From an uncultured Myxococcales bacterium (GTDB taxonomy: Bacteria > Myxococcota_A > UBA9042), in contig CALENB010000329.1 in NCBI GenBank assembly GCA_937910235.1, positions 1-64,000 of the forward strand: 64,000 nt of DNA, read 5' to 3'. Below, piece after piece: positions 41,342-50,450 of the stretch (the first letter of the stretch is position 1; the number at the start of each line of letters is the position of its first letter). Below the pieces are notes generated by a model, which was given only the letters and a program-made list of their open reading frames with translations, was not told the origin of the DNA and did no database searches. The position numbers and the translations under genes are program-made.

Positions 41342-42839
41342 GCAGCGCCGCGATGAGGCGCTCGGCCTCGGCGAGTCGGGCCCAGTCCGGGCCGCTCGGA
41401 TCGGGGGTGCACGTGGCGCTCGCCGCCAAGATCTCGCCCTGAAAATGCGGCGCGGCGACCGCGGCCAACCGGGTCGCGGCGACGGGCACCTCCAGCAAGT
41501 GCAGGTCCGGCGCGGCCTTGCGCAGGGCCACATCGCGCAGGCCGTCTCGCACCGCTAAGGCCTTGGCGCCGCCGTTGCCCGAGGCCGCGCGGATGGCGTC
41601 AGCCCGGCGTTTTCGCGCGCTGCCGATGCTGAGCGGTTGCAGCTCCGTCGCCGTGGCTGAGGTCGGCAGCTGCGCCGCGCTCGCGCCGGGTCGATGGCTG
41701 GGCAGCCGCCACGCCGCGCCGAGCAGCGTGATCAGCCGCGCCTGCGGGGTCGGCGCCCGTCGCGCGGCTTGGCGCAGCGCCGCGACGAGCAGCAGCGCGT
41801 GTACCCCGGTGCCGCTTGGGCTCGGGTCGACCAGGGTCATGTCGGCGGCGGCGAGCGAGAGGCCGTCCCACAGCGCGTCGGGATGCACGCCGCGATCGAG
41901 CGCGGCGCGCACCTCGGCCTCCAGGGCGTCGCCACGCGCCAAGCGGGCCAGCTTGCGCAGGGCGCGGCTCTCGCTCATCTGGCGGATGCCCTGCTGCCAG
42001 CGCTCACCGGCCTGCGCGACCAGCTTCTGCTGCCGAGCGAACGCCTGCATCGCCGCCGGTCTCGGCGGCGCCTGCCACGTGCCGGGCGGCTGCAGCCGGC
42101 TCGCGACCTGGTCGAGCACCGCGTCGGCGGCGTGCCACTTCACCGTGCGCAGCAGATCGAGGCTGGCGACGATGAGGTGCGCGCTGTGGCCACCAAACCC
42201 GTCGTCACGCGCGGCCATCCGCAGCAGCTCGGCGGTGACGGCCTCTTGGCCCCAACGCTGATGCAGCGCGCGCACGTGGATGCGCACCTGGTCGGCGTGT
42301 AGCGCGTCAAAGTGGCCTCGCAGCGCCTCGGACAGCTCGCTCAGCGAGCGCCCAAGCATCTCCCGGGGCACCGGCTGGCGCGGCGGCATAGCCTTCCAGG
42401 CGAGTCGATGCGCCACGCTCAGATCGACGGCGCGAAACAACGCCAGCAGGCGCTCGTTCGGCGCCAGCTCGCGCTCGATCGCGAGCACCGCGTGCAGGGC
42501 GAGGCCGCCGTGCACGTCACCGTCGACCTCGGCCCAGTGCTCGACCAGGGCCGCGCGCAGCTGATCGTGGGAGAGGCCGCGTTCGATCAAGCTCGCCGCG
42601 CACGGCAGGGCGTTGTCGGGCGTGGCCGTCTGCAGCGCTGTGACGGCCTCTGCGATGGTGGGGCGCCGCGACTTTGGCGGCTTTTTACCCGGATTCCCGG
42701 CCTTGTCGCGGTCGCAGCCAGCCAATCCGACTGTGCCCAATCCGACGGCACCCAAGCACGCGCTCGCGCGGCGAAAGAACGTGCGGCGTGTCCACACCGC
42801 CGGCTCGGGCGTGCAGATCGGGCTCGACGGTCGGCGCAT
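41331..42839 (-). CDS. Tat-signal lipoprotein-like protein, unknown function
   Basis: ATG 42839; 'VWTRRTFFRRASACLGAVGLGTVGLAGCDRD' twin-arginine + lipobox; helical Ala-rich body. Confidence 0.65.
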   Translation of the reverse strand: MRRPSSPICTPEPAVWTRRTFFRRASACLGAVGLGTVGLAGCDRDKAGNPGKKPPKSRRPTIAEAVTALQTATPDNALPCAASLIERGLSHDQLRAALVEHWAEVDGDVHGGLALHAVLAIERELAPNERLLALFRAVDLSVAHRLAWKAMPPRQPVPREMLGRSLSELSEALRGHFDALHADQVRIHVRALHQRWGQEAVTAELLRMAARDDGFGGHSAHLIVASLDLLRTVKWHAADAVLDQVASRLQPPGTWQAPPRPAAMQAFARQQKLVAQAGERWQQGIRQMSESRALRKLARLARGDALEAEVRAALDRGVHPDALWDGLSLAAADMTLVDPSPSGTGVHALLLVAALRQAARRAPTPQARLITLLGAAWRLPSHRPGASAAQLPTSATATELQPLSIGSARKRRADAIRAASGNGGAKALAVRDGLRDVALRKAAPDLHLLEVPVAATRLAAVAAPHFQGEILAASATCTPDPSGPDWARLAEAERLIAALRGH

Positions 42840-42841
42840 GG

Positions 42842-43558
42842 TCACCCCGCTCGCTGGCCAAAGAGGCTCGGCGCTACGTCGCGCGTCGGGCTGCCCTTGC
42901 CCTGCAGATAGGCCACAAATCGGTCGTGAATGTCCGGCACCGTCGACTTCTTCACCGCCGCCAGCCCAACCAAATGTTTGCCCCAGGCGTGCACTTTGGG
43001 GGTGTCCGAGAAGATGCCCAGCTCCGGCCACAGCGCCTCAAGCCAGAGCAGACGCTGCAGCGCTGGCGCGAGGGCCGTGTCGATCAGGCTGAGTGTTTTG
43101 TCGGCGAAGAACGGGCCGTCGCCCAACCCAGCCTCGAAGCGGGCGAGCGCGGTGCGGGTGGCGGCGAGGTGGGTCTGCAGCGCCTCGTCATCTTTGGCCA
43201 TCGACAGCTGATAGCCGGCCATGAGCAGCGCCGAGCCATACTCGATCCAGGCGCGGTGCAGGCCACGGGTCAGTGGGTCGCTCGGGTGCAGGCGGCCAAG
43301 GCCAGCCTCGTCGGAGACCTCGTCGAGGTACTCGTTGATGACGGCGGACTCAAAGAGCACCGTCTGCTCGCCGTCTTCTTCCACCAGCAGCAGCGGCACC
43401 TTGCCGAAGGGCGAGATCGCCAGGAACCACTCGGGTTTGTCGAAGAGATCGATGTAGCGCGTCTCGTGCGCCAAGCCTTTGTGCTGCAGCGTGATGGCCG
43501 ACCGCTGCACAAAGGGGCACAGGTCGAAGGAGACGAGGGTGTGGGTCCGCTTGCTCAT
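42842..43558 (-). CDS. Glutathione S-transferase family protein
   Basis: 'LVSFDLCPFVQRSAITLQHKGLAHETRYIDLFDKPEWFLAISPFGKVPLLLVEEDGEQTVLFESAVINEYLDE'. Confidence 0.93.
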   Translation of the reverse strand: MSKRTHTLVSFDLCPFVQRSAITLQHKGLAHETRYIDLFDKPEWFLAISPFGKVPLLLVEEDGEQTVLFESAVINEYLDEVSDEAGLGRLHPSDPLTRGLHRAWIEYGSALLMAGYQLSMAKDDEALQTHLAATRTALARFEAGLGDGPFFADKTLSLIDTALAPALQRLLWLEALWPELGIFSDTPKVHAWGKHLVGLAAVKKSTVPDIHDRFVAYLQGKGSPTRDVAPSLFGQRAG

Positions 43559-43645
43559 GGTCGCTCCAGGGTACATCAGAGTCGGAAGGTGTCCGGGCCG
43601 GTTGGGGCCATACCTAACCCCCCCATCCCGCCGTTTATTCGCCGT

Positions 43646-44587
43646 CTAAGCGGTGCGCTCCCGGCCGCCAAGCAACAGGTACAGCCCGCCCAGCGCGGCC
43701 ACCACCAACCCCGCGATGAGCTGCGCCCAGGCCCAGCCGATGACGCCAGGCTCCAGCACCGACACGCTCGGATCCTTGGGGTCGACAAACACCTTGATCT
43801 TCTCGCCGACGCGATGGGCGCGCACCGGATCGCCCTGACCACCGGCGAACCGCACCTGGCGGCTGGTGTGCCAGGCGCCGCCTGCCTTGTAGTGGTAGGC
43901 GAAGAGCTGCTCATAGCGGTCCGGCTCGCGGCTGACCAGCTCGGATTTGCACAGCGTGACCTCGCCGTCGACCGGCTGCCAGTGTTGCGCCTCGGCGTCC
44001 CGGGCGACGCGCTGTCCGATCCATCCCGCGAAGCCCACGCCGGCGATGAGAAAGGCCATGCCCGCGAGCTGGCCGCGGATCCGGCTGCGTTTGGCGACGG
44101 CTTGGTCGGCCGGCGGCGCGGTGTCGTCCGGTGTCGTCAGGGCTGGGTCCAGCTCGGGTGGCACCTCGCCGCGGAGGTGGGCGAGCGCCGCGGCGCTGAG
44201 CAGCTGCGGTCGCTCAGCGCCGGGCAGAAAGCCCTCCAGCGTCGCCAAATCACCCGGCAGGGCTGGCAGACTGGCGATGAAGGCCAGCGCCGCCGCGGTG
44301 GGATCGGCGGCTTGCGACGTGGCCACAGCCGTGGCGCTTGGCGGCGTGGTGGCGCCCCGTCGCGCGGGGTTCGCTGGGGTCGGCGCGCCGCTGGGCTGAT
44401 CCCAGTTGAAGCGCGCGACGGTCGGCGGGCGCGCGGTGCTCGTGGCGTCAGCTCGGTCTGTGCGCGCGAGGCTGCCGCCGCCGGTGACGCTCCGGGTCGC
44501 TTGGCGTCGACGCCCAGACTTCGGGCTTTGAGGTGCCGGCGTGTGTTTGCGGACCGCCTTCTTGCGCTTGTTGTGTGGCTTGACCAA
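43646..44587 (-). CDS. DUF3592-type membrane protein
   Basis: Two TM helices flanking 'WQPVDGEVTLCKSE...YHYKAGGAWHTSRQVRFAGG...VGEKIKVFVDPKDPSVSVLEPG'. Confidence 0.7.
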   Translation of the reverse strand: MVKPHNKRKKAVRKHTPAPQSPKSGRRRQATRSVTGGGSLARTDRADATSTARPPTVARFNWDQPSGAPTPANPARRGATTPPSATAVATSQAADPTAAALAFIASLPALPGDLATLEGFLPGAERPQLLSAAALAHLRGEVPPELDPALTTPDDTAPPADQAVAKRSRIRGQLAGMAFLIAGVGFAGWIGQRVARDAEAQHWQPVDGEVTLCKSELVSREPDRYEQLFAYHYKAGGAWHTSRQVRFAGGQGDPVRAHRVGEKIKVFVDPKDPSVSVLEPGVIGWAWAQLIAGLVVAALGGLYLLLGGRERTA

Positions 44588-44750
44588 AGGGCGTCCTGAT
44601 CGTGAGGCGGACCGGCGTGCAGTCGTCGGCGTGGCGGCAGCCTACGTCATCCCACCGCCGCTGGGCAGATGACCAACTGGGCTGGGTTGCCGGTAGCCGC
44701 TGGTAGAGGTGTGCGCTAGGGTTCGCGCGTGCCAGCCAGAGGAGTTGTCC

Positions 44751-47700
44751 ATGCGAGTCATCCCCACCAGATACGGCCAACTACGCGGCGGCGCTCGACT
44801 TCGGTCGCTCGCGTTGCTGGCGCTGGTCCTGGCGCTTCCGAGCGCTTGCGCGAGCGCGCCCGACGCCGACACCAGCGCCCTCGCGGCCTGCAGCGTCGCA
44901 ACGGACTGCGCGGTTTTTGACGATGGCGACCCCTGCACCGGCGTCTGGGTCTGCGCGGCCGGCACCTGCGCGCTCGACACCGCGACCGTGGTGCGCTGCG
45001 CGACCGACAAGGACGGGCTGTGCGCCACCAACGTCTGCGACGCCAAGACCGCGACCTGCGCGCTGATCCCCCGCAATGACGGCGCCGCGTGCGAAGACGG
45101 CGACCCTTGCACGATCGGCGACGCGTGCGCGACCGGCGGCTGCAAGGCTGGGGTCGCCAACACATGCGCCTGCAGCGTCACGGCGGACTGCGTCAAGCGC
45201 GAAGACGATGACGTGTGTAATGGCACGCTCTACTGCGACACGGCGACGTTTCCCTATCAGTGCGTCGTCAACCCAGCGACCGTGGTGATCTGCCCCGACG
45301 GCGGCGGCTGCAAGATCGCCAGCTGCGACCCGAGCGACGGCAGCTGCAGCGCCGTCTCCAAGCCCGATCTGACGGCCTGCGACGACGGCGAGCTCTGCAC
45401 ACAGAAGGATTACTGCGCCAAGGGCAGCTGTGTCGGTGGCCAGAACACCTGCACCTGCACGACCGACGGCGACTGCGCAGCGCAGGAGGACGGCGACCTG
45501 TGCAGCGGCACGCTGTACTGCGAGAAGATCAGCGGCAGCTGCAAGGTGAACCCGACGAGCGTGGTGGTGTGTCCGGTGCTGGGCAACACGGCGTGCAGCC
45601 AGCGGGTCTGCCAGCCGGCGACGGGGTTGTGTCTGCTTAACGCGGTGAATCAAGGCAAGGGCTGCGATGATGGCGACGCGTGCACGACGGCCGAGGTCTG
45701 CCAGGGCGGCTTGTGCGCCGGGGGCACGGACACCTGCGCGTGCACGGCCGACAGCGACTGCAAAAAGGCGGAAGATGGCAACGCCTGCAACGGCACGCTG
45801 TTCTGCAATAAACAAAACGGCGTCTGCACGGTGAACCCGGCGACGGTGGTGACCTGCCCAAACGGCGCAGATACGGCCTGCAAGGTGAACGCGTGCGCGC
45901 TGGCGACCGGCACGTGTAGCCCGACGGCCGTCGAGTTGAGCAAGCAGATCTGCACCGCCAAGACGGAGATCACGCCAGAGACCTGTCGGATCGAGGTCCT
46001 ACCGAGCGGCGCGCCATCACCGACGGTGCTGTGTGACGACGGCGATCCCTGCACCGCCTCGGACACCTGCGCCAAAGGCAGCTGCAGCGCCGGCACCCAG
46101 GTCTGCACGTGCAAGACGGACGGCGATTGCGCCAAGACCGACGACGGTGACCTCTGCAACGGCGTGCCGTTCTGCGATAAGGGCAGCGGCACCTGCAAAC
46201 CCAACCCGGCCACGGTCATCACCTGCCCGACCGTCGACGACACCGCGTGCCTCAAGCGCAGCTGCGACGCCAAGACCGGCAAGTGTCCGCTCAAAGCCCT
46301 GGAAAACGGCGATTTTTGCGAGGACGGCAGCGCCTGCACCAAGGGCGACGTGTGCGTATTTGGTCAGTGTAACCCCGGCGCCAACACCTGCGAATGCCAG
46401 ACCAACAGCGATTGCCTCAGCAAGGACGACGGTGATCTGTGCAACGGCGTGCCGTATTGCGACAAGACCGACCCGAAGAAACCGGCGTGCAAGGCGAACG
46501 CGGCGTCGGTGGTGTTCTGCCTGCCCGGCGACGCCCCGTGCGCGACGCAGGTCTGTAATCCTGGCACCGGCGCCTGCCAACCCAAGCCCGTGGTGGACGG
46601 CAAAGCGTGCGACGACGGCACGGTGTGCACCAAGAGCTCGGCCTGCCAAGGCGGCGCGTGCAAGGCGACGAGCGCGCTGCAGTGTGATGACAACAACGCT
46701 TGTACGTTCGACACGTGTGACGCCAAGACCGGCTGCAGCAACGTGCAGGCCAACTGCGTCGACGGCAACAGCTGCACGACCGACGGCTGCGATGCCAAGA
46801 CCGGCGTCTGCAGCTTCCCCGAACGGGCCAAGGGCAGCCCCTGCGACGCCGACCAGAGCGGCTGCACCATCGGCGACAGCTGCGTCGATGGCGCGTGTAA
46901 GGCGGGACCGGCGGTCGTCTGTCAGCTTGGCACCAAGGCCTGTGAGCAGGCGGTGTGCCAAGCCAAGGCCAGCGACGCCTATCAGTGCGTGGTCGCGGCG
47001 AAGGGGGATGGCGCGGCGTGTGATGACGGCGACGTCTGCTCGCTGAGCTCGACGTGCAGCAAGGGCGTGTGCACCGCGACGCCCGGCAGCGTCGGGCTCT
47101 TCTCAACAGGCTACGACCCGGGGGCCGGGATGAAAGGCAGCCTGCGCGCCATCGCGGCTCTGGACGGCGGCGACTACCTGCTCGGCGGCGTGATCACGGG
47201 TAAATCGGCCGCGGACGCGAGCTGGCTGCTCCGGGTCGGCGCCGACGGCAAGGTGAAGTGGCAGCGCAAGCAGACGGCCAAGGACGGCAAGGGCGCCGGC
47301 GAGATCGTCGCGTTGCTGCCGGTGAGCACGGTGGCCGTGGCGGCGCTCCGCAACCAGCCTGCGGGCGACGCGTACATCGATGTGGTGGGCCTCGATGGCA
47401 AAACCGTGGTGTTGACCGCGGCGGTCAAAGCGACGAGCGGCACGATCGCGCTCGCGGGTGGGGTGGCGCTGGCGGACGGCAGCTTGCTGCTCGGCGGCAC
47501 ACGCAGCTCCGGCGCCAGCGACTATCCGTGGGCTGGGCGGGTGACCGCGTCCGGCGTGCCGATGTGGGCCGGAGACGCGGCGCAGAAGTTCATCGGGCGG
47601 GTGATTCAGACCGCCGCGCCGGCTGGCGATCTGGTGCTGCTCGGCGAGAGCGGCGTCGGGGTCGGGGCGCGCGCGTGGGCGGGTCAGGTCTCCCCCAGCG

Positions 47701-50420
47701 GCAAGCTGATGTGGCAGCTGGCGTTGCCCGGCCACGCTGGCGACCGACTTACGGCGGCGACACGTGCGCCCGGCGGTGGGCTGCTCTTGGTCGGCACGCG
47801 GCGGATCACCACGAAACCACGGGGGTTCATGGTGTCGCTCGCCGAGGATGGTCAAGTGCGGTGGCTCCGCGAGGCGCCGAACCCGAGCTTCTCGACGGGT
47901 GTGGTCGGGCTGGGCGATCACGGCGTGCGGATCGTCGGTCGCTCCATCGTCGCCGCGAAGCAGTTTCACGCGCTGGCGATCGGCGCCGACGGGCTTGGTA
48001 ATCCGGTCTTTTCGCGCACGATCACGGGCGCACCGATCGCGGAGGCCCTCGCCGTCATCGGCCACATCGACGACAGCGTCGCCGTCGTCGGCTACCAGAC
48101 CGATGCGGTCGGCCAGCAGCAAGGCTTCCTCTGGCGGGTCGGCGCGTTTGGTCATGAGTCGTGTTCAGGGCAGGGCAAGTGCGCCGGTAAGCAGCTCGCC
48201 GATTGTGACGACGGCGAACCCTGCACGGCGAACCACTGCGCGGCGGCGATCGGCTGCGTGTATGCCCCAGGCGCGGGCTACGCCTGCGATCCCGATGACG
48301 GCTGCCATCTCGACGGGGTCTGCGCGCTTCAGGCCTGCAAACCCGGGGCGAGGACGCGCCTCTTCACCCGCACCGGCGCCGCGACGGGCAACACCCGGCG
48401 CTGGACCGGCAGCCTCAGCCTGGCGCCGTCGGGTTGGCTGCTCTTTGGCCAGGACGACACCTACAAACCCGTGGTCGAGCGGGTAGACGCCACGGGCACG
48501 CCGCTCTGGTCGACGACGTTCCCCGACATCGACAAGTACACCGTCGCCATCCCCACCACGATCGGCGGCGCGGTGGCGACGGCGGACGGTGGCGCGGTGC
48601 TCGCGCTCAACCTGTACCGAACGGGTTTTGCGAACCGGTACGCCGGCGCCCGCAAGATCGACGCGGCTGGCGAGGAGGTCTGGCAGTTTGGCACCAACCC
48701 GAAGCTGGTGCAGGTCGATGGCCAGGCCAGCGATCTGGTCGGCATCCCGGGGAGCGCCGACGTGGTGCTGGTGACCCAGAAAGACGGCAGCACAGCGACG
48801 ATTCGGCTCGACGCAGCGGGCAAGAAGGTCTGGACGTCGAACACCTACTACAGCACCCAGTTCAAGCAGAAGATCGCCGAAGACCGCCGCGCTACCGCCT
48901 TGGGCCTCAGCGACGGCGGCGCGATCGTTGGTGTGACCCTCGCTGCGCCGGGTAGCGGTGACGCGGGGCCGTGGCGGCCGCATCTGCATCGCATCAACGG
49001 CCTAGGCGTGGTGACGTGGCATCGTGATCTGGACCAGATCGGCGCCGCCAAGCTGTCGCGCTTAGTCCGCCGGACAGACGGCGCGCTGCTCGCCGTCGGC
49101 TGGATCCCGACGCCTGCGCAGGAGGCCTCCCGGCTCTGGCTGGCGCGGTTCGACGAGGCGGGCAAGGTGTTGTGGCAGCGGGATCACAGGCTCGACGCGG
49201 AGCCGCGCGGTGTATCGGCGACGCCCGACGGCGGCCTGATCTTGCTCGGCACACAGCAGACGGCGTCCAAAACCCACGCCTTTCAGCTGGTGAAGGTTGG
49301 CCCAGGCGGCGGTGTGTGGTGGCAGCGCGCCCTCGCGCCGGCTGGCGTCTCGGCGCAGGCGGGCAGCTGGGACAGCGTCGGAGTCACCGCCGACGGCGGG
49401 CTGCTCGCGGTCGGCGCCTCCGCGGCCGGCACCCAGGCGTCGCAGGCGTTGATGATGCGTTTGGACCCGTGGGGCCACGTCAGCTGTGCGGAGGCGGGCA
49501 CGTGCGGCAAACAGGTGGGCAACGTCAAGACCAAGAGCTGCGACGACGCCAAGCCGTGCACCGTCGACCGCTGCGACCCCAAAACTGGGGATTGTAGCCA
49601 CACACCCGCGGCGGATGGGCTGGCGTGCGGCGACGCCAAGGTCTGCGTCGCTAGCGTGTGCACCGCCGAGCCCGAGGGGATGATCTTGGTCGCCAAGGGC
49701 AGCTTCTACATGGGCTGCAACGTGGCGGTGGAGACGTGCGGCGCCTACGAGCAGCCCGTGCGCAAGCTGGCCATGGCGAGCTTCTGGATGCAGCGCGGCG
49801 AGGCGACGTTTGGTCAGCTCAAGGGCTGCAGCGATCTGGGCAAGTGCGCCGTGCCCTATAAGTACACCATCGCCGCCCACGATCTACCGATCAGCGACAT
49901 CTCTTGGGTCGCGGCCCAGGCGTACTGCGGCTTCATCGGCGGGCGGCTGCCGTCCGAGGCGGAGTGGGAATACGCCGCGAAGGGCAGCTGCGCGATGATC
50001 GACGGCGACTGCGCCAAGGGCATGCCCGTGCACTATCGGCCTCTCACGATGAGCGCGTGTTCCTGGGCCAAAAGCACGCCAGCGTGGTCGTACGCCTACG
50101 GCTGCGGCAACAAAGTGCTGCACCGCGCCGGTCAGGCCAGCGGCGATCGCAGCCCGTGGGGGGTCCTCGATCTGATGGGCAGCATGCAGGAGTACACCCA
50201 CGACTATTTTGACACCGAGAGCTACAAGCTCGACTTCGCGCTGTTTCCGTTCGGCAAGGTGAACCCGACGAACCCGAACAACCGGGTCGTGCGCGGGGGC
50301 CACTTCTATGCGGGGACGCTCGACAAGGCGTATCGCCTCGCGTTGCGGACCAACGCCAACGCGGGCGGCCATCAGTATTCTGGCTTTCGCTGCGTGATCC
50401 CGATCCCAGTGACGCCGTAG
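44751..50420 (+). CDS. Lipoprotein: Cys-rich repeats + propeller + C-terminal FGE-sulfatase (formylglycine-generating-enzyme-like) domain
   Basis: ATG 44751 (MRVIPTRYGQLRGGARLRSLALLALVLALPSACAS); CDDGDPCT repeats; C-term 'MILVAKGSFYMGC...ISWVAAQAYCGFIGGRLPSEAEWEYAAKG...HFYAG...RTNANAGGHQYSGFRCV'. Confidence 0.88.
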   Translation: MRVIPTRYGQLRGGARLRSLALLALVLALPSACASAPDADTSALAACSVATDCAVFDDGDPCTGVWVCAAGTCALDTATVVRCATDKDGLCATNVCDAKTATCALIPRNDGAACEDGDPCTIGDACATGGCKAGVANTCACSVTADCVKREDDDVCNGTLYCDTATFPYQCVVNPATVVICPDGGGCKIASCDPSDGSCSAVSKPDLTACDDGELCTQKDYCAKGSCVGGQNTCTCTTDGDCAAQEDGDLCSGTLYCEKISGSCKVNPTSVVVCPVLGNTACSQRVCQPATGLCLLNAVNQGKGCDDGDACTTAEVCQGGLCAGGTDTCACTADSDCKKAEDGNACNGTLFCNKQNGVCTVNPATVVTCPNGADTACKVNACALATGTCSPTAVELSKQICTAKTEITPETCRIEVLPSGAPSPTVLCDDGDPCTASDTCAKGSCSAGTQVCTCKTDGDCAKTDDGDLCNGVPFCDKGSGTCKPNPATVITCPTVDDTACLKRSCDAKTGKCPLKALENGDFCEDGSACTKGDVCVFGQCNPGANTCECQTNSDCLSKDDGDLCNGVPYCDKTDPKKPACKANAASVVFCLPGDAPCATQVCNPGTGACQPKPVVDGKACDDGTVCTKSSACQGGACKATSALQCDDNNACTFDTCDAKTGCSNVQANCVDGNSCTTDGCDAKTGVCSFPERAKGSPCDADQSGCTIGDSCVDGACKAGPAVVCQLGTKACEQAVCQAKASDAYQCVVAAKGDGAACDDGDVCSLSSTCSKGVCTATPGSVGLFSTGYDPGAGMKGSLRAIAALDGGDYLLGGVITGKSAADASWLLRVGADGKVKWQRKQTAKDGKGAGEIVALLPVSTVAVAALRNQPAGDAYIDVVGLDGKTVVLTAAVKATSGTIALAGGVALADGSLLLGGTRSSGASDYPWAGRVTASGVPMWAGDAAQKFIGRVIQTAAPAGDLVLLGESGVGVGARAWAGQVSPSGKLMWQLALPGHAGDRLTAATRAPGGGLLLVGTRRITTKPRGFMVSLAEDGQVRWLREAPNPSFSTGVVGLGDHGVRIVGRSIVAAKQFHALAIGADGLGNPVFSRTITGAPIAEALAVIGHIDDSVAVVGYQTDAVGQQQGFLWRVGAFGHESCSGQGKCAGKQLADCDDGEPCTANHCAAAIGCVYAPGAGYACDPDDGCHLDGVCALQACKPGARTRLFTRTGAATGNTRRWTGSLSLAPSGWLLFGQDDTYKPVVERVDATGTPLWSTTFPDIDKYTVAIPTTIGGAVATADGGAVLALNLYRTGFANRYAGARKIDAAGEEVWQFGTNPKLVQVDGQASDLVGIPGSADVVLVTQKDGSTATIRLDAAGKKVWTSNTYYSTQFKQKIAEDRRATALGLSDGGAIVGVTLAAPGSGDAGPWRPHLHRINGLGVVTWHRDLDQIGAAKLSRLVRRTDGALLAVGWIPTPAQEASRLWLARFDEAGKVLWQRDHRLDAEPRGVSATPDGGLILLGTQQTASKTHAFQLVKVGPGGGVWWQRALAPAGVSAQAGSWDSVGVTADGGLLAVGASAAGTQASQALMMRLDPWGHVSCAEAGTCGKQVGNVKTKSCDDAKPCTVDRCDPKTGDCSHTPAADGLACGDAKVCVASVCTAEPEGMILVAKGSFYMGCNVAVETCGAYEQPVRKLAMASFWMQRGEATFGQLKGCSDLGKCAVPYKYTIAAHDLPISDISWVAAQAYCGFIGGRLPSEAEWEYAAKGSCAMIDGDCAKGMPVHYRPLTMSACSWAKSTPAWSYAYGCGNKVLHRAGQASGDRSPWGVLDLMGSMQEYTHDYFDTESYKLDFALFPFGKVNPTNPNNRVVRGGHFYAGTLDKAYRLALRTNANAGGHQYSGFRCVIPIPVTP

Positions 50421-50450
50421 CGACCATTGTGGCGCGTCGGGAACCCGCCG

